NCBI RefSeq assembly: GCF_028769735.1
Contig: NC_088170.1
Span: 66,441,085-66,505,084, forward strand
From: Zonotrichia leucophrys gambelii
Taxonomy: Eukaryota > Chordata > Aves > Passeriformes > Passerellidae
Direction of reading: 5' to 3'
Length of the DNA stretch: 64,000 bases
How positions within the stretch are numbered: the stretch's first letter is position 1; each line of letters starts with the position of its first letter. The position numbers and the translations under genes were made by a program. The notes under the pieces were generated by a model. The model was given only the letters and a program-made list of their open reading frames with translations. It ran no database searches and had not been told where the DNA came from. This document shows, piece by piece, positions 1 to 13,300 of this stretch.

Positions 1-1178
1 TGGGGAGTCCATTTCAATTCCACTTTTCAAATTTGCAAGAGCCTCAGGGACTGCTTTAACCCATTGCAGACACAGGCTGGACTATGCTGGTCTAGATATG
101 AATAATTTTTTGTAAAGCCTAAACAGGTGAATGCTTCAAAAATGAACTGAAAGACAGTGGGAAAATGCAGAAAGAATGTTACACTCTTTCTGTGAACTGA
201 ATCAACTTTCCAAGTGTACTGTCCATTCCTCTTTTGTCACATATACAGGTGCATTCCTTTACTCTGGGAAAGAATTTGCCACTTTAAAGAAAATTCCAGT
301 ATTTTACATCAGTCCTTACAAAACTCATGTTTAGGAGATTCCTTCGTCCTCCTAAATCCTCACTGTGTCTTGTATAAGACCATAATTATGAGACCAATGC
401 TCCAAAAGTTTACCACACACTGACATTCTCTGCTCCACTCCATCAAAGCACTGAACTGGTGCATCTCTGCTGTTCCAAATACATCATCCCTCCTAATCAA
501 CCCTAAAACTATTTTTATACCAACACATCATCTCTTCCTCTGCTGTGATCTAATTTTCTGACAGCTCAAAGTATTCTCTGGGAAACTTGACACTGATCTT
601 GTGAGGCTCTCTTCATCCCTGCCCTAAGGTGAGGGAGATGCCACCTTCCATAACACACTGGAAGCCACCCACAACAGCCAGAGCTGCACAGCCAGACATC
701 AGCTGTCTGCAGAATATTCTGAACTATATGTACACACCATTCAGTCACTAATTGCAAAATCTTGTACTTAATTCAGAAGAAAGAAATTCCTGTAATGTAG
801 AAGCAATGGGTTAAACATAGAGCTTTTTTTAAGTGGCTCAGCTATACAATAGAGAATAATTAGGTATCCATAATAAGGCAATTTAATAGTATACTAAATG
901 ACATTCCCCCACATAGGGTGTAATTAGTTTCATATACTTGACACATTCATGCGAGATGTCAGACTGGAAGATTATTATTGTTTTTTTTTCATATCCAATT
1001 TTTAGTTAGAAGTAGTTTGTCTTTGCATCTTCCTGCTCATTTGAGGATTAACAGTCTATTATTTTTGGAATGATTTTCCAGTATGACATTTCTCACACTG
1101 CTGTTAATTTTCTTTCCTGGCCCCTTTTCAGTATAGTGCATGCGGCTTTTATGGTTGGATTTATTAAATTTGACATAC
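1..1178 (-). other. CELF2 intron after e8 (partial)
   Basis: Intronic sequence from the e8 donor to the window edge. No exon for the end of RRM3 (expected to begin with FVSYDNP) is present. I see no repeat family or RNA gene in it. Confidence 0.8.
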
Positions 1179-1322
1179 CAAAGCACTTGCTCAAATTGGT
1201 CTGTTTGTCAATGAAGACTTTAGCAGAGATAACATTTCCAAAAGGCATGAACATCTGCAGAATGTCCTGGTCTCCAAACTCCTGGGGGAGGTGGTAAATA
1301 AAGAGGTTTGCCCCTTCTGGAC
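1179..1322 (-). CDS. CELF2: CELF2 exon e8: first part of RRM3
   Basis: A 144-nt exon (phase 1-1) coding (G)[39 protein letters not shown] and QTNLSKCF plus one base. It contains RNP2 of RRM3 (LFIYHL) and strands 1-2. RNP1 (KCFGFVSY in the family) is cut after KCF(G), so the rest must lie in the next exon outside the window. RRM3 binds UGU-type RNA independently of the RRM1-RRM2 pair. The acceptor is TTTTATTTTCCTAAAG and the donor is TTG|GTATGT. Confidence 0.96.
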
Positions 1323-4300
1323 CTTTAGGAAAATAAAATAAATAAAAAAAAAAGAAGTATGGAAACAGCTATTACAAGTGCTACATTTAATCTGTTTTTC
1401 CATAATACTTACTGAAGCTGGTGGTCAGAAAGCATTTCACTTTCTAACTCTGAAGGAACAAAAGCAAGTGGATCATCAAAAGAGCACAGCTGAAATGCAG
1501 CTCTTGAGCATCCCATCTTGAAAAGTGTTTACTTTGAAAAGTGTTTATTTCATAACTCTATTACAGAACTAGTTAAATCTATCCTCTTTCTTCAATTTAC
1601 ATGAGTGTCTTTCAGTGTAATTAAGGTTAGGAAAACAGGTACAGAATGTATTGGCTCTCAGAAAACCCCAAGAACTGCACAAGGACTCCTCTGCTGCTTC
1701 CAACACCTGCATGGGTTTGTCAGTTTAATTCCAGTTGCAGGAATTTATGGAAATGGAAGCAGGTGAGCTCAGATTTGATACCACGGATTTAAACTCAAAG
1801 GGCAAGAAAATGCTGCAGATAGGAATAAAAATAGTAAGAAGAAGCACACCTTGTGACTTAAAAGTCAGTGAAGTCAGTGACAAAAAGACATTCAGAATTA
1901 AATTTGTACTGACTCATTTCAAAATGAGCTTTTTTTTTTTAAATATAAATCCCCCATACAAAGATCTGTCTCCTGGAAAAAGCTTTGTAAAGCAAGTCTT
2001 TAAAAGAAGTTCAAAATTAAGTAGTTGTGTTGCAGTTAAGTGGCTTTAGACTTAGTTCAGTTTGCAAACAAAGGTGTAAACTCAAAGGTGCTTTGAATAT
2101 TTTCCTTGCAGACAAGATCTGAGATATGTATTATTTAAGGTGCAGGTTAAAACATTCATCCTAGTACTGATAGGTTATTTTTTCCCCCTAGCTCAATGGC
2201 AGCACACTGGAAATGAGCAATGGATGCCAGGAAGAGTGGGATACATGATGGAGCCTCCATGCAGGCACCAGCAGTGTAAGTGGTACACAAAGGGAACAAG
2301 CATTTCTGCTAAAACCACACCTAGAATAGCCTGATTACATATTCCCTTGATTAGTGGAACCTAAATGTGTCTCAGATGTGATGTTCTTGGTTTTCTGGAG
2401 AGGAAGAGGAAAGTGCTCATGAGATTTACAGAGTTCCTTCTGCAACAGAGCCACGGAGCCTCCCCTCTCCCACACAGAATCAGGCTGGCTGCTCGCCCTC
2501 AGCCTGAAGGAAAAGGTAGCAAAGTTTGCCCAAAAGGAGGAGATAAATGAATTAGATAAAAAAAAATAAATTTCTGGGGAGACAGGGAAAAAAAAAGATG
2601 AAAAAACTTGTCACTTGGAACTTTTTTCTTCTTGTCACAAGTAAACTCTCATTCCCAGCAAATAATGTTCTTTAAAATAGTAGGGGGAAAAATTGTTAAA
2701 TAATATTTAAGAGCATATGCACAAGGCAGTTCACTGTGCTTCAGCATTTAATATTTATATAGCATTTTTTTCTGGTACTTGTTTATCCTCAACCACTCCA
2801 GACTCTTCCATCAGAAATCATGGTAAGAGACAAAACATTGTTGTCAGTATTCAGTAGTGGAATTCACTCACTTGAACTTAACCACCTACTAACAGATACA
2901 AGATATATAACAAAAACATTGTGTTTTAAAAAGGATGTTGGCAATTATTAAAAAAAAAAAAAAAAACCTAAGTTTATTTGAATGTTTCTAAACAGAGAAA
3001 AATTAAAATAGCTAGAAAAAAAATCAAGCTGTCCTTCACTACATATCTTGCAATGACACCAAATAAACAATTTTTTTCTGGTGTCAAATAGTCTATTGTC
3101 ACTGACCAAAGGGCCTGAGGGGAAAGATAAATGCAGAAAACAAAAAATATGGGGAAAAAAAGATTAAAAAAGAATCCACTTTCATTTTAAATAATTTAAG
3201 CTTTTAGCAGCAAATGAAAGAAAAGACTTGAGAGAAAATATACATTTTAACTCCAGCGTCCCTATACAATAACTAGCTGGGGGAACGCCAAATTTGTCTT
3301 CCTAGGAAACACATCCCATAACAGTACAAAATACTATTTCAAAAGAGGATAAAACAGATTTCTCTTGAGGATATTATACTAGGTTTATTTCCAAAGCTTA
3401 TCCTTGGCAAGAGCAGTAGTGACAACATAGATACAGTCTTAGAAAGCATGCAGTATTTTCCTGTCTTTGTAGAATTAGCTGGAAATTAGGACAGGAGAAA
3501 GCAATGAAAACAGAAACAACCCCCCTGAAAATGCCTGGGAAGCATGAAGGGGAACGGAAGAGGGGAAAAGGGTAGCCTCATTTTCCTAAACACCTTGTAA
3601 TTAGTATTCATTTATTCTTAGCAATAACTTCCTGAGGTTTATTTGCTGTTGGTGTGGGGAGAGGGGCGCAATCATTCACTTAGCTGCTTCCTCACAAGAC
3701 CCACAATTAAGCAAAGAACCACTCAAAGTGAAAACGGATCTTGTCATTAGCTCAAAACCTCAATCAGATTAACTCCACTATGACAGAAAATGGAAACCAG
3801 AAGGAAAAATTGCATCCACAGAGGGATGATTTTTGTTAGCGGTTTTTATATGGTAGATGGTAAATGCTTTTATGTAAGGACGGGTGGCAAAGCATAACTT
3901 GATGGCTGAAAAGTGAAACACATTAGATGTCAAAGAAGGTGACAGTGGCAAGCAGGAAGAAACTGGAGGAAGAAGAAATCACAGATTAGACTGCCTGAGG
4001 CCTTCCACGAAGCCTCCATGAGGAAACAGCCACGTGGCACGGCTGGGGCTGGGTCTGCTGGCGCGGGCACTTACTGTCAGAACTCAGTACATCCCTCTGG
4101 GTGTCCAGAGTTGCTGGACCCCTGCCAGGGGGCTCAGGGACCCTGGCACACAGCCCAGAACACCTGTGGGTTTGATTATGACCCGTGGAGCAAATTACCA
4201 TCTTTGTATGAAGACCTGAAAGCCACAGAAGCTTAAGCAGTGTAATAATAAAATTATCACAGGGTGAAAAAGTAGATTTTGGGGATTTTAGAAGAGGGGT

Positions 4301-7300
4301 TTTGGGGACAAGATGGAGGGACTTGGGTGTGTCCAGCCTTTCTTCTTCTTCTCTACCTCCATCTTCTGCTATGATGTTGGCACTTTGGGATTGGTTTAGA
4401 GTAGAAACTCACTGTCTAACATAGGTGATAGGTATTGGAAAATAATTGTAAACATGTTATACATGTAGTTTGTAGTATAAAGAGATAACACCGCCCTGGG
4501 GGCAGGCAGAGTGCCTCTGTCTGTCCTGCTGAAAAATTTTTATAGATAAGATACAATAAACAACTCTGACACCGAGAACTGAAGAACCCCAACTGAAACA
4601 GAGACTTTTCACGTGTCTCGGGGCTGCAACAAACTGCAACTTGCCGAGAACTTACCTTCCTTCTGGCTGCCCGCGGCGCTCTGCTGCTGCAGCAGGCTCT
4701 GGCTGTAGAGGGTGGGCAGCGCGGCGGCCGCGTACTGCTGGATTCCTGAGTAGGCCTGGGTGAGCGCGTCCATGGTGCCGGCCGTGCCGTTCGTCAGGCC
4801 TGTGGCGCCGAGTCCTCCGTTCAGGGCCGCCATACCTGAGAGCATTTGAGCAACTTTACAAAAAACCCAACAATAGAGAAAAGAAATTGCACTTGTTCAT
4901 TAGTGCTTTCCGAAAGTCGTTGGTATTATACGACACTGAGGACGACAGCAGTGCATGCAGCTCGGCACGTCACCAAAAATGGGACTGAGGACAAAGAAAC
5001 ACGACTTTGGCATCAGGGTCACTTCAGCACAAGGGTTGCACAGTCAAATGGACTCGCATGCAGCCTGCTACTGGCAAGTACTACAGCTCTGTGCTCCTGA
5101 GAGCCTCTCTGCTCGTCCACCTCAACATCTGTGCTTCTGCTGTGGGTGTCTGAGGCTGGCAGTGTGGGACCTGTTAGACCTGTGTCCCTGTCCTTGTAGA
5201 TAAAGCAGTCTGTGAGGTAACCCCCTCTCTCTGACCAGGATCTTCAGCAACAGCCATGACAGCACCAGATCAGAAGTGTTTTGCTTATACATAGCAAGCA
5301 GAGAACCCTAATTGTTGCCCTGATTTTTTGAGATTTTCTAAGCCTTCTGATGTTTACATTCTTGTAACGAACTTTCTCACACACTTTCTGTAAATAACTT
5401 ATTTTGCATTCTTTTATGGAGGAGGAGAAATCTGATGGACTGTCCAGTGTCATTGGCGAGGTGGCACTTTCACCCTCCAGCCACTGTCACTTTTGGAAAT
5501 CTATAAATGTTGGAGTCAGAACATAAACTTCCCTTTTTTGCCTTGAGAACAGCAGTGTGTGTGTATCGTGTTATTTTGTGTCCTATAGGGACACCTAATT
5601 AACTGCATTTAAAACAGGCCTTTTTCAACATAAATGCTTCTATTATAAACCTCTACACAATTACAGGTTTTGTCTCTTGGGCTTGTGGTAGAAAGATGGA
5701 CTGTGATGCTCTTTGCTTCCACCTTCCTTCTCCAGTTACTCCAGCCACTCCACAAGAGATGAACAGCAGCACACCCAGAGTGACTAAAAATACTTCACCC
5801 AGATTCGACACCTTTCATGAAGAAACAAAAGCATTTATTTCTAGCAATGTTTTTCTTCACAAGGGAAGCCGAGTCACTTTTTTTTTTTAACTTACAGCAA
5901 TTCTCCATCCTGATAAGTAACAGAGTAATTTACCTGGGATGGCTGCTAAAGAGGAAATTTCAGATGGGATTGCTAGCTGTGCAGAAAATGACATCCCTCA
6001 TCCGTGCAAACAGTGTGGGCTGCATAAGGAGTTGTACTACTCTGATTTGATGGTGGACAAACTCCTGAGCTACGGCTTCCCTCCTCTGCTTCTATCGCTC
6101 AGCATGACTCCAAAATGAGTTATGTTGAAGTTAACAGTGCTAGCATGTCTTTCAGAAATTCCAGAAAAAGTGAATTTGCTGTTGGAAGTTGAAAGCATGG
6201 CAGGGTTCAGAGCTCTGCTCATCTTCCACACACCCAGCCTGTGTCAGCCTGAGCACTGAGAGCACATCGGGACTGAGAGTCAGAGCACGTTTTCTGCACA
6301 ATCAGCCATCCCAGCTCCCCAGTTTCTAGGTGAGCAGCTCACAAACAATTTAAAGGGCTTAACAGGCCATAGAGGTACAGAGAATCAGTCCCTAGAAAAA
6401 TGGGAGGGGTGCCTAGAATCACCAGCAATCATTTCTTAGACAATATCTAATATTTTGATCGGTAAAATGGTGGGTGAAGATGTGACTGGTGATGTCATAT
6501 TAAGACCCCAAAGAGAAGGAAAGGGCTTAATTTCAGAGCAATAATAAGGATTGGTATGTAAATTGGGCAAAAGTGGGGGAATTAAGCAGAGGACACTTTA
6601 TAGTAAATTAATAATTAAATCTATTAGACTGGGAAACAGTCTTCAAGGAAGATGGCAGAAACCTTATCACATGTGTAATTTAGATACAGGAAGAATACCG
6701 CAGGGAATTATCCAGCATTGACAGAGGAGGATAAAGATGCTGACCCCAGTATCCTTCTGCCTCTTATGTAGATTTGAAAAGCATATTCCTATGAGTCTCC
6801 AATAATCAGGACAATTGCTCAAGTGGCACCTTTTTGGCTCCACCGGACTCTGTGCCAATTAAGAGAATTGTACTGCATAAATTATACCTTTTGATCTTAC
6901 TATAATTTGTGTGACTAAACACTTGACAGAGATGTGATATTCTTAGCCTTTCCTTAATAAAATGTCTCACTTTGAAGACTTCTCTTTCCCATCCACCCCA
7001 CTTCAGAGCATCACTGTACCCTGATGGGAGGTACTGGCTGCCACTGCTTCGAACAAAAACCCCTGTCAGAGCTCAACAGACCTGGGTATTTCTTGTATAA
7101 TGACTCCAGTTATAAAACTGCAATGGGTTTGGGTGGTGGTGGGGGGGGATAAAGGGGTGGTTTCTCTAAGAAGCTGCTGGAAGCCTCCTCTGTGTCCTAC
7201 AGAGCCAATGCCACATAGCTCCAAGATGGACCTGCTGCTGGTCAAGGCCCATCAGTGACACCTCTGAGGTAACTTGGTAAAGGAGGAGAAAAAACCCTGT

Positions 7301-10300
7301 GCAATGGTAACTGCAGATAGAGTGAGAATGTGTGAGAGAAACCGCTCTTGAAGGCTGATGGAGAAGGAGGGGCAGGAGCTGAGATTCCCCTGCAGCCCCT
7401 GGTGCAGCCCAGGGTGGGTGAGGCAGCTGTGCCCTGCAGCCCATGGGGCTCCATGGGGGAGCAGAGATCCACCTGCAGCCCATGGGGGAGCCTACACCAG
7501 AGCTGGTGGGTGCCCAAAGAAGGCTGTGACCCCACAGGAAGGCAGAGCTCCTGGCAGCACTTGTGGAGAGAGGATTGCGCTGGAGTGGGTTTGCTGTCAA
7601 CACCTGTGACCCTGTGGGGGACCCAGTCTGGAGCAGCCTGTTCCTGAAGGGACATGCCATGGAACAGACCCACACTGGGGCAATTTGTGGAGTGCTGCAG
7701 CCTCTGGAAAGGGACCCACATTGAAGGAGCAGATGAAGAATTCCCTCCTGTGGGAGGGACCCCATGCTGGAGCAGATGAGCAGTGTGAGGAGTCCAATCC
7801 TGAGAAGGAAGGAGCTGCAGGAACAATGTGTGCTGAACTGACTGCAACCCCCATTTCCTGTCCTCCTGCACCTCTGGGGACAGTGGGTGGAGAAATCAGG
7901 AATAAAGTTAATCCTGGGAGGAATATAGGAGTGGGGAGAAGGCGTTTTTAAGATTTGGCTTAATTTCTCATTATTCTATTCTGAATTGATTGGTAATAAA
8001 TTAAACTAATTAATAATTAAACTAATTTCCAGGAGTATTCTGCCTGTGATGATAGCTGTTAAGTGATCTCTCCCTGCTCTTATCTCAACTCACAAACCTT
8101 TTGTTGTATTTTCTCTCCCCTGTCCAGTTCAGGAGTGGGAGTGATAGAGTGGCATTCAAAATATTATAATAACAATAATAATAACAAAAGCAATATCAAG
8201 AATAATTTTTATAATAAATGTGCAATATACAATATATTATATATTAAATATTACTACTGCTAATAATTTGATGCTGAGGCTGACTATTGCCTGCTCTGCT
8301 GTTCTGTACTTGGATTTGTGTCTCTGCTTGTACATGCAGGACTGGTTAAACTAAAGGTTCCTGATAAAGCAGCTTGTATCTCTCCTTTTATTAGAGCGTT
8401 GAAATAACTTGATAACAGAGGTAGCATTAGGATACCATGTTATCTTTCGTGAGTCATTGGCCTATTAGATAAACATGCTCTGTGCTGCAGTGGGCAGCAT
8501 CCTCCCCCTCCTTTCCCCTGGAATCAATAGCACTTCCCACCCAGCGGCTCCAGATCAGCCATCAGCCAGACAACGCAGCCCACAGCTCCTGGGAAGGGCA
8601 CAGCTACTTTGCCACAGCCCACGTGTGGCACACACAGCAAAGCACAGCTGCAGAAAGCACCCAACACTTTCTGTTCCTGCATTTTTATGAAATCTGCAAG
8701 GCCCAGCTGCTGTTACGCATCTCTGCCATCTCTTTATTATCTCTACCAGTGCACCTCAGTCACACACTGAACTTTGGTCCCTTCCTCCCTTCTGTGAAAT
8801 AACCTTTTGGAGCCTCTCATCTATGGCCTTCTACTTTTCTGAGTTTCTCTACATGATACAAAAGCAACAAAGCTTGGCAAGTCCAAAGGTCTCTCAAAGT
8901 GCTTTTCAAGCACCTTCAAGTCTGTCATGAATAGTTTTATCTCTGTTTTACAGATGTAAATAAGGGGGCAAAGAGGCTAAGTGACTGCCCTGGGGTCACA
9001 CACAAATACTGTGCCATAGCTGTCCAGTATTCTGAACGTATGGTCTTCTTTCTTAATTGCAAAGAATTGCTTCCTCCCTCTTTAGTAATTTTTCCTCATA
9101 ATTCATAATTCTTTTTGGTACTAAGAATTCTTAAATTTACATGCTCAAAGCAGGCAGTCTAATGTTTTGCCATTTAATGTTTTAGGTGCTCCAAGAATAA
9201 CTGAGGAAAGACTAAATCCCCACACTTAGGTACAACTGCTGCCAAAACCTTGGAGACACCTAAACCTACTATACTCCACTTTATTTAAGGCTCCAGACAT
9301 CTTTAAAAAATGCTTCTCTCTACAATGACAGCACTATCAGCCTCCATAGAACAGCTTCTTTTCACAGACCCAGACAGGACTGAGAAAACAGATTAAAGTC
9401 TTCTAGTGAGCTCAGTGTGGAAAACATTCTCCATGGGATTCTCATGCGCAGGGCAGGACTTGGCTTAGGCAGAAGAGCAACTCTTCAAACCTCTCTATAA
9501 ATCAATGCCCAAGCCCAGTGCCACCTCCTGATTAATTTTGGGGTTAAGCTCTACTTGATTTGTGTTTTGGATTTGCTAATTACCCAGCTAGAAGCATGTC
9601 ACTCAGTTCTCAGTTTGCTGCACAGTTACTTCAGAAATGTCCATGGCCAGTGAATATTTTTTATGGGCTTGCTTGTGACCATGGTATAAGCCATGTCAGT
9701 GTGGAGCATCAGACTTACTGAACACGAGGTTAAAGGCAATCAATCTCCCAGGTGAGTTTGAGTGTGAATGACTGAGTGATCAGGAAAATGACATGGTGAT
9801 CAGGAAAAGCCCCAAATTGTCATTAAAATAGACAGGGAAGGTTATTGTAATTTGAGCAATGCTTCACTATCATCAGCATCATGAGTACCAGAAAGTGATA
9901 ATCAAATTCCCTTTTGAAGGAAACAGTGCCTTAATGCTGAGCTGTGTCGTGGGGAAGCAGTTTCCCCTCTTTAACTCTCTCTCAATAATGTATATACACA
10001 GACAGACATACCCACATACATTTGGTAAGCACCATACACATATCCATAAAAACATCCATGAAGAAGATTTGGGACTGCAGTCATGGTCAGTACAAGTCCA
10101 TGGAAGCAACGGTGACTTAAAACAAACTGAGATTTGGTACCAGGTTGTGAATACATCATTAATACTTCAAATGACACATGCAGATAAGTTTGCACACACA
10201 TCACCTCAAAATACTTGCTGAGAAAACGTAAACTCTGCTTGCAGCCTAGCAAGGAGTGCTAAAAGGAGTGCAACAGAAGCGTTCCCACACAATGAGCCCA

Positions 10301-13300
10301 CAGGATTCACTCCTGCTTGGCTTTGATGAAGGGGTACATTATGTTGGAGTGCTCCAGTGTGCCTGAGTTCTCATGACTTGCTGAGGGGAAGGAGTGGGAT
10401 GTCATATTTTGCTCTTGATATTGTGATTTTTTTAATATGCCAAGTAAAGCACAATGACTGGTAATCAGAAAGGACATTGAATGGTGTCTTGCTGATGACA
10501 GGGTAGCTCTCTTACTGCAAGAGCTGAGGAGAGGAGATAACCTTCTGTGCATGCCATTTCCTGTGGCTTGCTTTGACACTAATGGAGTAAGAAAGGAAAC
10601 TAGCATCTGCCATTTTGGGACCTAATACTAATTTTTCTTAAGTTGTCCTTGAGTTGTATTTACACAGAGGTTGTTTTGTGTGAAATGCACATGTCCTTGC
10701 CAGAAGCAAGTCCTGTTTTACACGAGACCCCATGCAACCATTCAACATTGCTACATGGACATCCATCAGCCCCCTTCCTTCCCAGCTCCCAACAATGCCA
10801 ACCAGAGATCACAGAACAAAGAAATTGGGTGAGCAGCCAAGTAACAGTGACAGAAAGGACATCATGCAGAGCATCAGAGTGAGCAAGAGATACTGAGGAG
10901 GACATCCATTCCTGAGGGGACATTATGATGGGTCATGGACTGGCAATGACCAAATAGATTCCTTGCATTGCAAAAGGAAATGCAAGGAGCAACAGCAGCT
11001 AAAGAAAAAAAAGAGGGAGGGGGAAAAATGCAGCTGGGCAAATCTCTTCTGTTACAGGCAAAGGTGAAGTCATCATAGCAGAAACAATAATTTAAAAAAA
11101 AAATCCTCCTTCTTCGAGAAAATGTTGACCAGGGCTAAGAACAAAGAAGAATGTTCTAACAACTACTGGCATCTTCCTAGCTGGAGATGCCAGGGTTTGT
11201 TAAGATGTCATGGGATAGGTGTGTGTGCTCTGGCATTTCAGGTGACTGACTGCATGTTCTCCTATACTTGCCAATTAAAAGCCAAAGAAGCCCTCATTTC
11301 CCTCATTTTTCAAGCATGTTGCTCTCAAGTCAATTAGATAATTCTTAAAGATATTTTAAAGGACTGCCTCTGTGGCGCTACATTTCTGAGTGAGGTTTTG
11401 TACATTGGGGTGATACACCTGTTGTCAGACTCCCCCAGTGAAAAAGGAGCCTCTCCTACAACCCTGACAACCCAAATCCCCAGTGACAATTCTTTTACCT
11501 TCCACATTTACTGCAAGAAGAGGAGTCTTTATGCAGGGACACAAGGAAATTCACTTTGCAGAACAAACTGTGTGAAACTAAAAGACTCCAGAGAACTACA
11601 TAGGTAGTAGTAGTAGTATGGAACTGAATCAACTTGACCCCCTTATCTGGTGTAGAGATTAAAAATCATATTATCACTTTGCAATTGATAGTTTTTGTGG
11701 CATGATTACTGGGGAAGGCTGTCCACCACAGCAATAAATACTCACTGTTTACGGTACCTGCTAGTGCATTAATATTATTCAGTCCAACAGTGGCTCCAGC
11801 CAGTCCTTGGAGAGTACCCAGAGAAGTCAAAGAATTCATGGCCGCACCAGCTGTGGAATTAGCAGTTGAGGCAGCCACTGAAAGGAAAAAAAAACAAAGT
11901 AAAATTAAGGCAATTAACTTTGTTTATTTTATTTGATCACAGAGCAGCTTACAATCTCACACAGGAGCACAACAAGGCTACTTGCAAGGAAAAGGAAAAA
12001 AGAAAATGAGATCAACGAGGCCAATCTTGTTCAAGACATTAAGAGTGTGATTGTTCACGGGAAGTGTCGATGAGCCTAGAACTGCAAATACTAGATCACA
12101 AATTCAGTGCTATTATTTGCAAATATAATGCCGAACCAGTATGTCTGGGATCAGACACTTTCTCAAAAGTTTGTCAATCAATCTAAAAACCAGGTTGATT
12201 AGCTAACCAGGCTTTTGAGATTTTGCCACACACCTCAAAGCCCATCATTACACAAACAAGAATTACTCAGTAATTTTGTCATACAACAGATTACTATTCT
12301 GGGCCCCAAATGTTCTAAGAGTAAGTTAAATTATTCTAAGTGAAAACACTATGCTCTAGGACACTGTATAAACTTCATTTAAAGTCCTGAAGATTAGAAT
12401 AAGAAGAATGACCAGGCAAATACAAAATGTGTTTTACTGCAGGCATTTATCCTGGCCTTTGTACATAGAGAATCATGTATATGCACTCCTGTGATACTGT
12501 ATGTATCCCTAAAAGCTCTGCCAGAGGGGAAAAGGTGGAAAATGTCCTTGATGCTACAATGTCAGGGAATGATGAAGGTGGTGAGATGAATCCATCTAAA
12601 TTGGGTGTTTAGGGAGAGAAATAGACTCACTTGTCATAGAAAGTAGTAAAAAGTCATCATTTGGGATAGGTTGGGTGAACTAGAAATACCTGTCTGTCTC
12701 ACAGGAGTGCCTTGAATAACCAGTGTAGATTAAACACTTAACTCACAGCTAGGTAAAGGCTTACCAGATGAATCACACTCATAAAAGCTGCAGAAGCAAT
12801 TAAGTTTTTAGTGCATCTCCTGAGCCCTACTTTCATGTATCAGTCATAAAGAATTCCTTTTTTTTTCTTCTGTTATAACATTGCATTATCTTAGGAAAAG
12901 CAAATATTTAGAGTTTTGTTGATGTACTGGAGGCACTTCATGTCTACAGCCAGGCTATTTTTGCTCCTATTCATTACCTAGCTATGAAATAGTTAAGACC
13001 ACTTTTATGTGCTGCTTTTTTGGGCTGTCAAACACATCAGATTACTCACTGAACCCTCAAGAAAGTGAAGTCTCTAGAGCTGACAGGATGCAGTAAGGAA
13101 AGTAGGAAGTAACTTTTTCACTCTGTGGGTAAACCTTGAAGCCCTAACCTACAAATAACCTGTGTTTGCAACATTAAGACCCACAAAAGACAAGTTTTCA
13201 CACTCTTGGGGCCTCAAAGTACAAAGAACATTCTTGCTGTGGGGGAAGAGAGATTTCCAGACTCTGTTATGCAGCCCTTGTCTCTTAGCATCTGCAATGT

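Larger units (their letters stand above)
1323..4655 (-). other. CELF2 intron e7-e8
   Basis: AT-rich intron. It holds a small 16-bp tandem repeat (1518-1547), an A run at 2950-2966, a GC-rich patch at about 4020-4070 and the LTR-like element that ends next to the e7 donor. Between 1550 and 3950 I recognise nothing else. Confidence 0.85.
4836..11745 (-). other. CELF2 intron e6-e7
   Basis: It holds the second LTR (7119-8155), the AT-rich low-complexity tract that follows it, and a probable MIR/L2-type fragment near 8.94 kb. The parts at 4860-7100 and 9010-11740 show nothing I can name. Open frames there lack any recognisable protein. Confidence 0.85.

Noticed and set aside
4018..4236. 72-codon open frame running into the LTR-like element
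   Set aside because: Its composition reflects a GC-rich intron patch and LTR sequence; there is no known protein and no conserved context.
7166..7951. Open frames of up to 209 codons on the minus strand and 99 on the plus strand
   Set aside because: They lie inside the GC-rich repeat units of an LTR, overlap in several frames and have no domain. Not a viral gene.
9859..10252. Overlapping open frames of 76-120 codons on both strands
   Set aside because: No domain and no splice evidence; both strands are open in the same place, which points to chance.
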